64,000 nt of DNA, from contig LS997565.1 in NCBI GenBank assembly GCA_000469685.2, forward strand, positions 30,144,145 through 30,208,144, in the 5' to 3' direction. A program made the translations under genes and the position numbers. The notes under the pieces were generated by a model that was not told the origin of the DNA, made no database searches, and was given only the letters and a program-made list of their open reading frames with translations. Positions 40,223 through 53,600 of this stretch are shown here, piece after piece. Within the stretch, counting starts at the first letter, position 1; each line of letters opens with the position of its first letter. This DNA comes from Haemonchus contortus (taxonomy: Eukaryota; Nematoda; Chromadorea; Rhabditida; Trichostrongylidae).

Positions 40223-43020
40223 TATTACTTGTTGAAAATCAAAGTTTACGGCATTAATTACGTCATCAATTTTACGAGGAGTTTTTTCTTGCCACGTTGT
40301 AGAGCGCGTCGTCGTGCAGCGATAATACTTGCAGAGAATATTTTAAGCAGACGCTTCTCGCTTAGAATGTTCTCTGCATATATTATCTTCCAGTCTTTAC
40401 CGTTGATTTCAAAAGACCTCGGCATAATCCCCGTGATATTCGGCAATAATACGAAATAAAGAATTCTAAGGACTCTCCATTAAAACTGAAAATGACCTTC
40501 TTTTCATGAATCTATTAGGAAAGATTTAGGTATTCCATAGCGATCAACCAATCAGGTTTTCGATTATGATTGATGAAGAGGAACCATTTTCCATCTATGG
40601 TCACGATAGTGTCCAGCCAGTAGAAAGTACGTCTTAGAGGTGAAGCTGAAACCAGGCGTCCCAAACTCTCCGCGATTAGGGTCAGGTTCATGTGATAGCC
40701 ATTGACTGAACGTTTTCACCATTTGGAGGGATCGCAAGTCATTGGTCATCGTGCGTGAGAGTGGCAGCTCGAACCCCCTAGAATGGACGCTGTTCCGCCA
40801 TTATTGTCAATTCGTCCAGCGACTCGCAGTAGGTCGAAAGGAGCAAGGTTCATCTTCGAGCTTCTTTTTTTTTCTGCATTACAGCCTTGGAACCAGTTGC
40901 GCACAGAGCACTCGAAAGTGGCTTCCGAGTTGAACGCTCGACACAGATTTTGATGAGCTTGGGTAACGGAGCGGCTGAGCTTGAGCTCATCAAGTGTACA
41001 TTTCGAATACTGTCATGTGTATACGCTTAGCGTGGATGTGCCCTTGCACAGATGCCTCATGGAAACTCTCAAAAAATCCTTGGGGAGAACTGAACTAATG
41101 CAAAATTTCCAGCAAATTCTTTCTGGGAACTATAATATAATTCTGACGGCCGTCTGTGGTAAGCTTAGTACAATCATAAGCCCACGACGTGATTATAATC
41201 AGCAAATTTCCGAATTCATTTTTTCCGATGCCCCTTAACTTCTGAAAAAAAGGAATTCAAGGGGTATTGAGGTACAAATAGATACCGACGCAATAGTAGA
41301 GAATATAGAGGGAGCGCGAGCGATTAAACACGGGGCTCGTCTATCAGCTTCGTGAATGCGCGTCAGAGGATTGAGTGTCTCATAGATCTGACATGATTTA
41401 TGTGTATCCCGATGAATTAATCCCATCCTGACGTTTACATTCATCATCAATGCCACCTGCACGAATATATTCCATCCATGTCCATAGAAAAATGTTCTCC
41501 CAAGAATTCCTCGATCTCCTCGTTGTGGAAAGCTACAAACCACTCCTAAACCGTCGACTTGAATTTAAGGAAGTATTCCGACACTTGCCAATCTCGCTCT
41601 TCGAATGCTTCCGATTATGGGCGCCTACTTTCAGTCGTAGTGGACTATGTAGCCTGCACAATGAAATGTGATCGCCAGCTGATGTAGAAGTCACTGCTTC
41701 AGACTTCTCAGACGAATCTGGGTTCAATTACCCAAACATAAGAACTCGGGCCACCTGCGCCGGTACTGAAACCGAATTTGATCGTGGGCGTAATTGTGGA
41801 GTGTACACTTGATAATTGACACTACTCTACTTTTGCCCGTAATTGCCATACTATAAACGTAGTTCAGCTAATTTCCCCAATTTCCTTCAAGTTGCAAGAA
41901 TTAAATGGGTATTTGCGGCCGTAGGAAGCAAGTAGCGCCTTCCCTCACGCCTCCCTACCCAATTCCTCCTATCGTAATCAATCGTAATGAGTTCTGGTAA
42001 ATCATTCATAGTCATTCACTTGTAAATGGGCTCTCTGAATATGCGAATATCTTATCCCAAAGAACAACGTCGTCTCACTAAAAATAGCTCGAGTGCCAAT
42101 GAGAGATTAACCTTAGCAATGTTCTTGCCAAAGGGGATTCCGTTGATATAATCCTTCGCGATACTGACGATTGCTAGAGCTTTTGTTGGTTAATAGCGTG
42201 ACGACATTCATATCAAAAATCACTCTCCAAGAGTCTGAAACGAAGAGATGACGCTCCCAGAGGAAAGGTGTAAAGGTCGTACATAGGAATGTCTACTGGT
42301 CATTTGAGTCTTTGCTATTTTCGCTCTGTGAACCTTGAATATCCCTCAACATGCGGTTCTCAATTTTTCAGTCGACTTTGGTACTTGACAACAACTTCGT
42401 TTTCGTTTTTGTTATGATAAACATTTGATTTTTTTTCATACATTTTCCACTTCCAGGATGATCTCTTTCTAGTGACTCAATTCCTGATCAATACATCCCC
42501 TTCAATTCAACTTTCTTCAAATGATATATATGATAGGGTAACGGAACTTCTTCCCTATCGCGGCATTCTCCTTTGCGGCATGCGGCAAATGTCACTGCAA
42601 CTACCGTACTCTCGCCAATCGAAAGGACGCGATATTTTTCCTTGACTGGCTTGCTTTTTCATTGGATTTTATCGTTTTTTCTTCTGTTTCTTTTTGGTTT
42701 TCATGTTTATTAGACTTGATTAATTAAAATGACGCCTCCTATATGAAAAACGATGAAGACCGCACTGGAATTGAAAAGAGCGGCCAGCCAATCCAAATAA
42801 TTAAAGGACTCCCTGCCTCAAAAATTGCGTGCTCCAATCTTCCATCGCAATCCTGCGATAGACGGCGGGTGCGGCGTGTGCGACGCCGTGTTAGGGGGAA
42901 GTTCCCGGACCCTATATGATAGACGCATATGCCACGATCGACCTTCTCTTAATCTTGGCATGATCTTTGACTAATATGCATGTGTATTTGCTTCAGCCTT
43001 TCCAAGATTTCAAACTTTAT
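40223..43020. other. No recognisable gene
   Basis: 2.8 kb without supported exons. Short frames occur on both strands, none with family resemblance or splice context. GATGAGCT and AGCTCATC form a loose palindrome at 40951-40990. Confidence 0.5.
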
Positions 43021-43068
43021 AGGGCTAAGGTTTCGGCGAGTTCGCCTTCGTCAGAGCCTAAAAGTCAC

Positions 43069-43133
43069 GGATTAAGTGCCAGTGAAGAGACAACCGTACA
43101 GTTGTGGTTGTCTCTTCACTGACACTTAATTCC
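43069..43133. repeat. Long hairpin, 27-bp stem with 10-nt loop
   Basis: The left arm starts GGATTAAGTGCCAGTGAAGA at 43069 and runs to 43095. It pairs with the right arm (43106-43133), with about one G:T-type mismatch and one extra base. The loop is GTACAGTTGT. It is preceded by CGGCGAGTTCGCCTTCGTCAGAGCC, a shorter palindromic repeat also seen at about 25775. It could be a small-RNA precursor or a transposon end. Confidence 0.8.
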
Positions 43134-43269
43134 TTCATTTAATCTCCTTACTTACTCATGTTCACAGCATAAACTTGGGGCTAACATGAAAAACAGGCAG
43201 AGCGGATGTGGATGCAATTGCAATTGCAAGTGGGGCACTGCCATACAGTGTTCCGAATCGATAGTCGCC

Positions 43270-43555
43270 CGGTCCATTGGCTGCATTCATAGTCCGCCGG
43301 CCGGCGAATGGGCGAGCCGGCGTGCCAGCCGAGGCAGTGTTAGGGGGGAGGAGGGAGGCAGACGGTCGGTCGAAGGGCTGAAAACAAAGAAGAACAAGAT
43401 CAAAAACGAAACAACCAGGGGCTTGTACAATTGGTTTTTGATCTTGTCACTCTTTATTTACAGCCCTTCGAAGGGGCTCTGCCTCCCTCCTCCCCCCTAG
43501 CACTGCCTCGGCTGGCACGCCGGCCGGCGAACTATGAAAGTAGCCGGTCAAGCAA
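43270..43555. mobile_element. Fold-back palindrome of about 285 bp
   Basis: The left arm (CATAGTCCGCCGGCCGGCG, GTGCCAGCCGAGGCAGTG, GGGGGGAGGAGGGAGGCAG, AGATCAAAAAC) is the reverse complement of the right arm. The right arm reads GTTTTTGATCTTGTC, CTGCCTCCCTCCTCCCCCC, CACTGCCTCGGCTGGCAC and CGCCGGCCGGCG, ending ACTATGAAAG. The left arm carries an extra 16 bp or so (AATGGGCGAGCCGGCG), apparently a local duplication. There is no coding capacity. No target-site duplication could be read by eye. Confidence 0.8.
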
Positions 43556-43599
43556 TCCAGCCCTCAACGGTCTATGGATTGGTAGACGGGCAAATAAGC

Positions 43600-43712
43600 A
43601 ACCCCGGAGGGATGGAAGGCTTGATTGACCTAGGAGGATCTCGATCCGGGACTCGAACCCGTAAACATGTGTGAAGTGCGCCGCTTACCACTAGACTACC
43701 CCCGCCCCAGGT
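43600..43712 (-). mobile_element. tRNA-derived SINE, minus strand
   Basis: On the minus strand the sequence begins GGGGCGGGGGTAGTCTAGTG. The A box is TAGTCTAGTGGTAAGCG (43682-43698), followed by a strong B box GGGTTCGAGTCCCGG (43646-43660). It is the best preserved of the SINEs here. The B-box-to-body junction CGGATCGAGATCC matches the other copies. It lies beside the fold-back palindrome at 43270-43555. Confidence 0.78.
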
Positions 43713-46700
43713 AATTCACATTGCCCTTGAATCCTCACAAATCTCGGTTTATCTGGATTCAATATCCCAACTCTTTTTAGGGTAATCTCAGAAGCAGCTT
43801 ACAGCTCCAGCAAAAAACTAAATTAAGAGATCAGTCACTCGACGGATGCACCGTTGGCCGTCTCAGAGTAGATTAAAACTTTTCTTTTGACAGCTTCCCT
43901 TCTGATTCATGTCTTACACTGAATTCATTTCAATAGGCGAAGGAACTAATGAGAGATTTCTGATGTGATTAATTTGAACCCTGTTCTGAACATTTGGGAT
44001 TATAAGAGAGTTGAGCAGGAGCAAGAAAATAAACAAATGAGAGCGTCTGAAGAAAGGATTAGGCAGCTGCGTAAAGCCAACTATAAGTTTCTTCTGAAGA
44101 GCTTCTTCGTTATGCTGCTCGTTCTTCGTATTTAGCTTCAATGCGTCACAGAGATAAGAAGTTTGCATAATCTGCAGCTCCATAGGCATTTTGTTAAGCA
44201 GCAGATCTAGGGGCTCATACAAAGTTCGTGTCGATCACACACCTGCTTACAAACTCTCTCTTTCTCAACATTGCGAATTCCATATCCGCTCTTCCTTATC
44301 ACTTCTAATGTGCCTTTTCCCCTTCTCCCTTCCTAACCAACGGTACCTCAATTTGTCAAAAAGTCGAGCGTACACCAAGCACACTAGAGGCTATCAAAGC
44401 TCAGCAGTGGCTCTTCAGAAAAATTCCTACCAGGGATTGTCGAATAGATTCTTTTACACTATGGTCATGATGGGTCATGAGGAAGACCTGATTTTTCCTG
44501 GAATTTCCTTGTAGTCCAGATTTTCTCCTGTGATAATCAGAACTTTCCATTGAATTCCCATATAAAACACTATCCACTTGTACGTGCATAACATCTTTCG
44601 TTCCCTCTTTCTCTTCTATTTTGCCCTAATATGGTGAAGCTGCTCTTCACCTTCATATTTAACGTAGGCTCTTTATGGGTGTGAGTCTGGCCACCTCGCT
44701 GCTGAAGCTCATCCAGTTTGGCTAAGAACTAGGCCCTGAAGCCTATTCCAGGCTCTACTGGACACACCTCATTCGACTCGTCGAAGCTAGAAACAAGATG
44801 GAGAGATGTTCCTTATTCTTGTCAACAGACTAGGATATCTTGAACTTCCTATATGTTGTGCGCATATACAGGGTGCGTCATAGATATGGTAACAACTTTT
44901 CGGGGGTCCGTAATTTCCTTGTTTCGAAGGCTTATCCAAATCTGCAACTTATACTTATGATAAACTTTAGCCCACACATCTACTTTGGTGCTCTCAATCC
45001 GTTAGATTTCGAAAAACAGGGGAGCCCCGCATAAGTCTACCAGCCGCTCTATCTTTGCGCACATTTGGTGAGTCCTTTTCCTGGATCGCTCCGCGTTTCA
45101 ATATTCCACATGGCAGTCTCTTGAATCACGATGCGTAAACAGGACAACGACAAAACTGGAAACGGTCGTACTGTCTCACGTACGATCCCTTTTCCGAATA
45201 CAATTGCTTGAGAAGGAGTACTCTGCGAAACCTGCAGAAACACAAGAAAACGACTGCTTATTTGTTTGTATGTTCTAATACGATGAGAAGAGTCTACCCA
45301 GAGTAAATACAATTGTATCCAAAGAAGACTTGAAAGCCTTATAAGCTTCTTGACGAGAAAAGGTTCTAGAGAAAAAACAAATGTTGTGCGCTACCTGCGA
45401 CACACTTTTTTACAGTTTTAAGGGTGTTCAGCGGCGAGGAAACGTTGAGATCCCAGTGGACTCACACTACGAATGTAGTACAGGAGACGGTTATATAAGG
45501 TCACTGTGTGTTCGTGTTGTAGGCTTGAAGAGGATATTAGCGAAAGCAATTTAGGCCTCTCTGCCAGCTTGGTCTCTCGTCCTCGGTTCCACCATTGCCT
45601 TTCGCCGACTCCTTTTTCTTGCGAGTACTCCGTTGAATTAGGAAATAAGGTGCTGGTGGCTCGTAGATTGCCATGTGAGACGATGCGATCTGTGATCATT
45701 GAAATTTTTAATTAGCTGGACGAGACCGAAGCCAGTCTATGTTGTTGTTTCTCCTTTCCAGGAATTAGTCTCTTCATTAGCAATCGTCTACAAAAGAGTG
45801 ACTTAGGAGCGGATGTGAAATGATGAGACAGCAGTAGTTCTGCTTCGAAGACATCGCCTTGCACTGTGTGGAGTTCGCGTTGATTGGAGTTCGTTTTTTT
45901 ATTCAAGGCTTTTCATTCGGGATGCACATATCTCTACCTTTTTATTACTACTTCTATTTTTCATGGTCTCCAGTAAATCAGATCCATTCAGGCAGATAGC
46001 TTAGAAGGAACTCTGCAAAACCTACCGGCCGCTAGCCATAACTGAAACATTCCATTTACGTCAATATAAAAATGAGTTTATATCAGAAGGCCTCATGAGA
46101 AATCCCTTGCACTTTTCTAGGTTATAATGGCTGGTTACAAAGGTTTTCACAGCACCGCATCCACCGCTTCCAACCATAGCACCGTTCCTGGCACCAAATC
46201 TCGACACTAGAAAAGTTTGTAGAAACATCCAAACTTGTACCAGATGGGTAGTCATAGAGCACGTGATGGTGAACCGCCAACAAATTTGACCATTGCTTCT
46301 TAGAAACTCCAGCAGACAGCTTCAACAAGGTCATCAGTACAAGTGTCAACATCACTCTTCAAGGATGGCAAAAATTTTTCTTCTGGGGGACGACGGCTCT
46401 GCTGAAGGGCAGAATCCACTGCTATGGGTGATTTCCCACTACGGTCAACTACGATACCATCACAATCCACGCCAGTAATCACTGTACAGGTTCGTCGTGA
46501 TAGACGCCCCTATTCTTAGCAATTAGTCCTGAAAACAGTGGCCTGTAGTTGGTACTATGTAGGGGCAGTACCAGAAAAGAATGGATTACAAGGCGACCCT
46601 CAGCAGTTCCCCATAAAAGCTCCCTCATCGGGGAAATGTACACGGAAGCACACACGAAGCAACCCAATCAGCACAATACACATAAGTTCGTTTGACACAG

Positions 46701-47164
46701 TGCGCAGTTGTTGTTTACGGGCTGCTCAATTTTTTTCTGAAATACAATCAACCAATGCCCCAGCTTCCTGCCTTCTGAAAACCTTCACAGAACGTCAAAC
46801 TTCACTTGTGTACTCATCTCTCATCTGATTGCTTTTCATATTACTTTGTCCATTGGTATTTTACCCTGGCTGTGGTATATGAGTAATCACTTCATTTCAA
46901 ATTAGTGGTTAAATTACTTCCTCTGAAGCGCTTCTTTTTAGCTACATTGACATTTTGGCATTCCTGTTCTTGATTCAAACAATTCCTTTACCCATTCCCT
47001 CTGCCACTAACCCCGAACCACTGCTGAGTCTCAGGGAAAGGTGGAGACAGTGGTTCGTCTGGTGAAGAGGCGAAACGAGCCATCTTTAGTTTGTGTGGTT
47101 ATTTTATCTTTTTAATGCATTGGCTTATTGTGGTTTTTATGCTACACTGATTCCAATTTATTAT
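43713..47164. other. No supported gene; several unexplained minus-strand frames
   Basis: Minus-strand frames at 43914-44222 (102 codons, with a hydrophobic HLFIFLLLLNSL), 45418-45699 and 46061-46667 look mildly protein-like (GVDCDGIVVDRSGKS, VGSGGCGAVKTFVTSHYN). They lack a clear family or splice chain. A MITE-like end, CAGGGTGCGTCATAG, starts at about 44872. Confidence 0.4.
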
Positions 47165-47590
47165 ACTTAACTTAATGAAAGACTGCATCCCTTTTTCAGA
47201 GGACAAGGAACAATCGAGCTTCCTACTAATGACGCGCTAGGTGTGTCGTTTGGTTTGTCGGTGTGTTTATGTGTGTGGTTTGCATCGGTGTGTGTAACCT
47301 TCCGGAAAATCATATCTTCTCGTGAATCTAAATCGTTCAAATTTGGTGAGAGTTCAGTTCCGCGTGTGTGAAAGGAGCACAATATGAGTGCAAATATGTA
47401 GCCGAACTGGAATGAGTGGAGATTGAACAATTTACTCAAACATACACGACTTACGGAGGACTCCCGCTCATGATACGAAGTGTGTGGGTGGGGATGTGTG
47501 TGTGTTTCGCCGGAAATTCGTAGTTCCTGTTTTGCTGTACCAGAGCGTCTAAACTGAAAAGGATGCAGGCGGCATACCACCCTCAACACG
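47165..47590 (-). repeat. Partial inverted copy of the modular element's tail
   Basis: The reverse complement contains CTGTACTC-like and AACAGGAACTACGAATTTCCG blocks, ACACACACAC runs, CCAAATTTGAACGATTTAGAT and a terminal CACACCTAGCG...AGTAGGA. These match the monomer and tail of the elements at 36745 and 48525. Only the tail module is present, on the opposite strand. Confidence 0.6.
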
Positions 47591-48524
47591 AAAAGCGGAA
47601 AAACCTAGCGTGAGCCATGGTTTCTAGTAATCACTTGGATCCGGAAATGTCGTTTTCCGAAGATGACGTCTACAGTGGATGCAACAAAGCAAAATAAACG
47701 CTCTTTGACAGGTGCGTATCCCCTGGAAACATCGTTCATCGCCAAAAAGACCAGTTAGTGCTTCTGTCTTATTGCGTCATGCAGTGACACAGACACATGT
47801 CAAAGCCACAATCATCTCAAAACTCTTGTAAATAGAGGAAAACGCCATCGAAAATTCATGGCAGCGTGGAGGTCCTGCAGAGGCCTTGATCTCCACGAGA
47901 CCATCAAGTTTCAATGACGAGCGAGGGCATGTGCCTACTCGTCTTCGAAATCTGGGAAATTTGTACATGTTTGTCTCTCCTTCCCATTTCTTTTTCTACT
48001 TTCTTAGCCTTGAGCGAAGCACCGCCTTTCCCACCGGAATTCCTAGCTTTAGCGCATTCATATTCTGTTAAGTCAGCTCTTCTTTACACCTATTATGTCT
48101 TCTCTGACGATTTCATTCCTAAGAGTCAACTCGTTTGACTGTAACTTGTTGTAAGAGAAATCTGTCCGGAGGATAATCGATCACGAAACGAAGGCGGAGG
48201 CGGTACAATGGCCTTTGATGCACTGTTTCACAGTTATGGACTGGGAAGAGACTTTCGAATTGATACTCGTTGAGACGAATCATTCCTTCCATCCTAACGG
48301 AATCGCTTAATTGCCCCTGAACTCGTCTGTTATTTTAAATGATCTGACTTGTGCATCGGTTGGCAACCGCAGATCACCGTACAGGCCACATACACATTCT
48401 AAACACCATTACGACTGCAAGTGGAAGTCGAAGTCATTTGTCAAGGCGAATCCCAAAAAACTCATCGATCAATGACGGGAGCTTTATCCTCATCCCTTGT
48501 TCAGTGGTATAATATGCCGGTAGC
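47591..48524. other. No recognisable gene
   Basis: Only short overlapping frames are present, for example around 47886-48138. They have no family resemblance and no splice-supported exons. Confidence 0.5.
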
Positions 48525-49694
48525 CAATTATTTAAAAACCAGTCGGGCCGCCCGGCTAACGCCGGGCTTCCCTCCTTCTTATGGTGTCGCCCGGCTTCGC
48601 CAGGCGCTTTTCCTTTTTGTAAGAAATTTGCTATGCGTAAATAACACTTCGGATTTCCCTTTTTCTCTGAAAGATCTACACCCTCAGTATTAGCTCCGAA
48701 TTGGGAGCGATTTTTTCCGTATTATAATTAATTATAAATTATCTAGAAATCTCGATTCATTGCTCTTCATCTTGAAATTGTGTCACATTGATGGCTCAAC
48801 TGATTGACAACCAATGTCTTGAATGGTACCCAGAAATGGATAATAACGCCTATCACAGATGTCGTTATCAATGGAACATTTTCTCCACGGATTTTTCATT
48901 GATTAGGGATCCCAAATCATCAGCGGCCAAATGAGTTCAGTCACAAATGATAAGTCACATAACAAAAAAGAATCGTGGTGCTTCATTGTGTCATAAAGCT
49001 TACTGCATAATTTTTGATAGCAAGAAACCAACAAAATTCTCATTTCGTCATGGAGAAATGTCTTCGATCGGTCGCTATTATACCATTTACAGCATTAGAA
49101 AGTCAGTGTTTGATCATAAATACCCTCTTGCTCTCTAAGGCCCCTCATCAGTTCTTATCAGTTGTTATCAGTTCCTGTCACAGAGTACCTACGACCACGT
49201 CACATCCTAGATTGCCGCCTTTGGAAAGGTTCCACTGTTGACACGAAGGGGATTGCAATGCTTGCTCGCTTGTTATTATCTGTCCTTATCACTAATTAAC
49301 TTCGTTCTCTTCGCATCGTGCACTATCTACTGGAATGTTCAGTTGTTAGTATGGAACACGTTGGAGACCCATTGGCTCTTGCCTCCTATCAGTTTCTATC
49401 AGTCTAACAGTTTTCCGAAGTGCCAAAGCTGTGCCGTTAACAGAAAGCAAGTAACGGTTCTTGTGGCTCTCGCCATTCAAGGCTCTTTATCAACTCCTTT
49501 GAATTTTTATCACCATCAGTGTTCCTATCCTGCTTCCTGTACTCCTACCAATTTTGAACGCTTTGGGCCCACTGGAACAGGAGTTACGAATTTGCGACCT
49601 GAAATTTCTATCGCGCACGCTGCCTGAATTTCCGGTCAAACACACACACCGACACACCAACAGACACACTTAGCAAATTATATAAAGTAGGATC
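48525..49694 (+). repeat. Modular dispersed element of about 1.2 kb, copy 3
   Basis: The head has GCCCGGCTAACGCCGGGC and CGCCCGGCTTCGCCAGGCG, then GAAATTTGCTATGCGTAAATA and CTACACCCTCAGTATTAGCT as in copy 1. The middle has TTGATAGCAAGAAACC and CACAGAGTACCTACGACC as in copy 2. The tail has one monomer (CCTACCAATTTTGAACGCTT, GGAGTTACGAATTTGCGACC), then CACACACACCGACACACC and CACTTAGCAAATTATATAAAGTAGGAT. It shares the same 3' end as copy 2. Confidence 0.78.
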
Positions 49695-50249
49695 CTTCAA
49701 TAACTTATCACTTGGTTCCCTCGTTCTAAACTTGCTTTTGCAGAACAAAATGGCTGTCTTGTTGAGGTTGAAATAGTTCTTTACACTGCTAAGAAGCTTG
49801 AAGTGGCGGAAGCAACGTGATTGCGAACGCCAACATGAGTATCTGATCAGCAAGTGTTGTTAATTTTTACAAGATAATCTGAGATAAACCAAAGAAAGTG
49901 GAACGCCTCAAAGAGGATAGAGATACTAGACTTAAGACCAGTAAAACCGCAAGAATTTTCGCCTTATAGTGGTTACCAGCTGCAATGCAGTGACAGAGGA
50001 TGTCATAGCACTACGACTTTCATGAGTGGCCAAGAGCCATTCACAATGATAAGTCAACGACTTTTACATTCCCAAAGTGAGCGCCATTTGGGAAACTGGG
50101 CATCTAGCAATATTAAATACAAGGTGGGTCTTGTTCTGCTGGTTTTGTGGACGATTTCATCTTCCACCTATGCCAAAGAAATGCCACACTGGGTATCACC
50201 GTTCACCTGATAACATATTCTTAAGAATGGTTATCGTTAAAAATAGTTT
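49695..50249. other. No recognisable gene
   Basis: Short frames only. Nothing is supported by motifs or splice sites. Confidence 0.5.
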
Positions 50250-50660
50250 GCGCGTTTTCTCCTTTGATGAACCTGTTACCCCCGAGAGTAGCTTAGGGGA
50301 CGCTGTGGGGCGAGAAATAGCTAAGATAGGGCGTAATAAAGGCCCCCAAACCGGCTAAGTCGATGTACACGCCCTAGGTTGACGAATTCCTAAGCTCCGT
50401 AAAGGCTTTAGAAATCGCACCGGGACCCACACCTTGCACGCAGGCAGCTTAGTGCAGTAAGCTGTATGCAATGGAAAGCTCGTTCAAATACCCCTTCCAT
50501 GCAGTTACTGTTGCAGTCTCCACATTCACGTCCAACCCCTGACTTCACTTTTTTTCAGAGCCTTATGTTTCTCTGAGTGGCAACATTCTAATCGCTCGGA
50601 CAGCTTTCGAACTTGAGCCTGTAATTTCGGGTACCGGGTTTTGCCCATCACCATGCCCTA
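50250..50660 (+). repeat. Dispersed repeat family R, copy 1
   Basis: Contains GATGAACCTGTTACCCCCGA, TAGCTTAGGGGACGCT, AATAAAGGCCCCCAAACCGG, GCGCAGGCAGCTTA-like and CCTTATGTTTCTCTG blocks. They recur in the same order at 56830-57300, and partly at 54545-54700. It is non-coding in every frame checked. Confidence 0.6.
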
Positions 50661-53600
50661 TGTTTGGGAACTTAAATCACTTCAAGGTTACTCTGTGCTA
50701 CGTTCTACTGAAAAAGGTGGATAGAAAGGCACTAAAACGTTCAAACGAATTTCCTTTAGCGAATCCAGGAATATTTCAGATCTAAGTCTTCCATTGCAGT
50801 TACGCGAATATTACGAAAGGTGCAGGATTGTTAGCAAAATGAGTCGTAGTCAACGGTCGATGTCTCTGTTTCCATTTGTATGTATGATAGTAGGAGGACA
50901 GCTAGTTCTCCCTTCACAGGAATGATTTACCTCAGCGTGTAGTCTTTTACTTCGGGAAGCTTCCGTTTAAAACGCTTCTTATAGAATTTTTAACACGTGA
51001 TTCACTTTTTGATTGAGATTTCAAGAAATGCAATGAAGTATTCTTTGGAATGCCAATATGAAGTGCTTCAATTTCGTGAAGCCCTTCCTGTAGAGGCCCT
51101 ATGATACCCCATGCCCTATGGCCCCTATGATCACTCTTGGGAAGACCTTTGCTACAACACTCCCCAACTTCAGTGCATTGATTCGCTTAGCGTCAATTGC
51201 TCATACTTCCTCCTTTTTTCTCCGAAAATTATAGATCCCCATGAAGAGGTGGTGTTGTTCCTATAGGAATTTGATGAAGGTGGAATATTCAGTGGTAATT
51301 AGTAGCGAGTAAGAGCGGCTACGACATTCGTGCGGGTGACGTAGGCACAACGATGAGAGAGCCAGTTTGTCAAATGAGACCATGGCATGAAGTCATCACA
51401 TTTTTGCATTCATCAACCAACGACTAATCTTCTATGGCTTTTGGTGCAGCAAATGATCCAACGAAAGCTCATGACGACCGCATAAATTAATTAGAGAGCC
51501 CACCAATCACCTCACTGTGTTGCTTCCCCAAGCATTAGTTTGTAGGAGGAGGTAAAATTAGTATCGCGATAAACAGCCAATGGACGAATAGTGTGTTTGC
51601 ATGCCGATCTCTGGATTATGCCTTTTGTAGCAAGCCATGGCATTCGAGCCTTTCTGGACTGCTATGACTTTTGTTAGTATCCAATGATACCATGGAGCTC
51701 AAGGGAAGGCTTAGCCGCCTTGTCTTCAAAAAAAGATTGAACAATGCTTTGACCACACAAGATCAATGCAACATTGGTAACTGTCAGCCCGGCGAGCCAG
51801 TTTCGATCTCACTTGAAAGCGTTACAATTTTCAGCTGTTTGCACAGCACGGGAAATTCCACCCAGAAATGACATTCAAATCCTAGCAAGTGTTCCTTGCA
51901 AGCTGGGCGAATCGGAGGTGAGCTGACAGTAATTTCCTTACTTCAGTTCACATCCTGCGGACCACTGAGTTTAGTCCACTGCTAGTGCCAAACTTGTGAA
52001 AGATTGTGTATGGCAACATTCTTGTTGACTTGACATCGTGTTCGAAGTAACACATTGAGTTCTCCTCTCAGAAGGGCTGTGAAGGCTTGACAACTACCCC
52101 ACCATTTTTCATGGGCGTCAACCAAAAACCGATAGTCCGTGCTTTTCAGAAAAAAGTTGATAATGGAAATCTAAGTTGAACAAAGTGTAACCAGCATTGC
52201 TAATTCCGTGAAAAAAACGTGTCGAGGGCTTTCATAAGGTCTTTGTTAATCCATTCATCTGGTCGGATAGCAGGGGCTTCAGTCCGCTGGATGTTCTTCC
52301 CTTTGGCACGTAGTAGCTTAGTGTCCATGTTCGACTCTGAGTCTATCTCGACATTTTTTTCCAGTCGTAACGTCTACTCCATAAGCTGGGGGACCCAGTT
52401 TTTTGACAACTTCTTATTCGACTGGGATTTCGGCTCTTCTGCATTATTCGAGATCTTGAATGGCATATGATTCTGAGGAACTACTCATCCAAGTACTATC
52501 CAGACCTTCAAAAAAATGGAGTGGGGTGTAAATGAAAAAAGTTCGTTAAATCGTAGAGCTTAAGAAGTAAAAGTTACAATATAGTATCTAGAGTTGAGCA
52601 AAACACCTTGAATATTACCCAATACCTGGTATGGAGGTTGTAAAGAGGGTACTGTCGTCGACGATCTCATCGTCTCACCGTCGAAGGCGACTCCCTAACT
52701 TAACCCGCTCTCCTGAATGGTGCAGGGACAAGCGGACTTAGAATGAGTGGAACCGCACTTCTTTCTCGAACACCGTGAAGGGTCGAGTCGTAGGTTATGT
52801 ATGGTGGTAAAGACTTACCATTACTATTATTCTGTGTTTTCATTGGAGTAACCTCGCTTACACTCTGTTTGTTGAATTCTCATTCCGTCATCGTCTTAAA
52901 AATCCATTGGACCATCCTTACAGAGGATATTTGAGAGGCTTGGCAAACGTCAACGTAAAACGTAGGACCGAGCGAGTTCATAAGCAGAAGCGATGGATAA
53001 TTCGTTGTAACGAATGCTAATTAGTACGCTCAGCCCAGCCCCGCTATTCATCCTGACGCGTCTTTCACTTTTTCGATCATTTCGTTATGATAACTTATTT
53101 TCAGATACCATGTACCTAATGAGATGCTTGACATATTATATTTCGGAGCATATCAAAATCCTCTTCCCTATTTCATAATTGATATCCCTCCAGTAATCAA
53201 TGATAGGACCCATCGTGTTTTGATTCAAAAGCATTGGACCGGTTCCTTTCCCTCTCAAAATGCTGCTATAATTTTTGCTATTCCTTGATTTGGGGACTTT
53301 GACGACTGTTGAAGGCAAGCACTTCCCCCCACAAGATCTCGACCCTTTCCTCCAACATTTCTCACACCTAAAAGTCTGATTCTGCTAAGCTTAGAGAGGA
53401 AATTTGCGCTTGCCGACCGACTTCCTGAAACAGCCTGCCCATCTTCAATGAACAAAAACGATAAAGTTGGAATTGACATAGGCTTTTGACACTACTGTTG
53501 GAGACACGGCGCAATAAGAAGTTGAGCAAAAATGGAAGCTTGTTTCCATGAAATGGGTGCCAAGTCACTTGCACCAGACCTTGCCTCGTGCTTTGCTATG

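Noticed and set aside
46061..46255. Kunitz-type inhibitor remnant (VGSGGCGAVKTFV...C)
   Set aside because: The spacing from the GGC cysteine to the next cysteine is 15 residues instead of the 12 of Kunitz domains, and the other cysteines cannot be placed.
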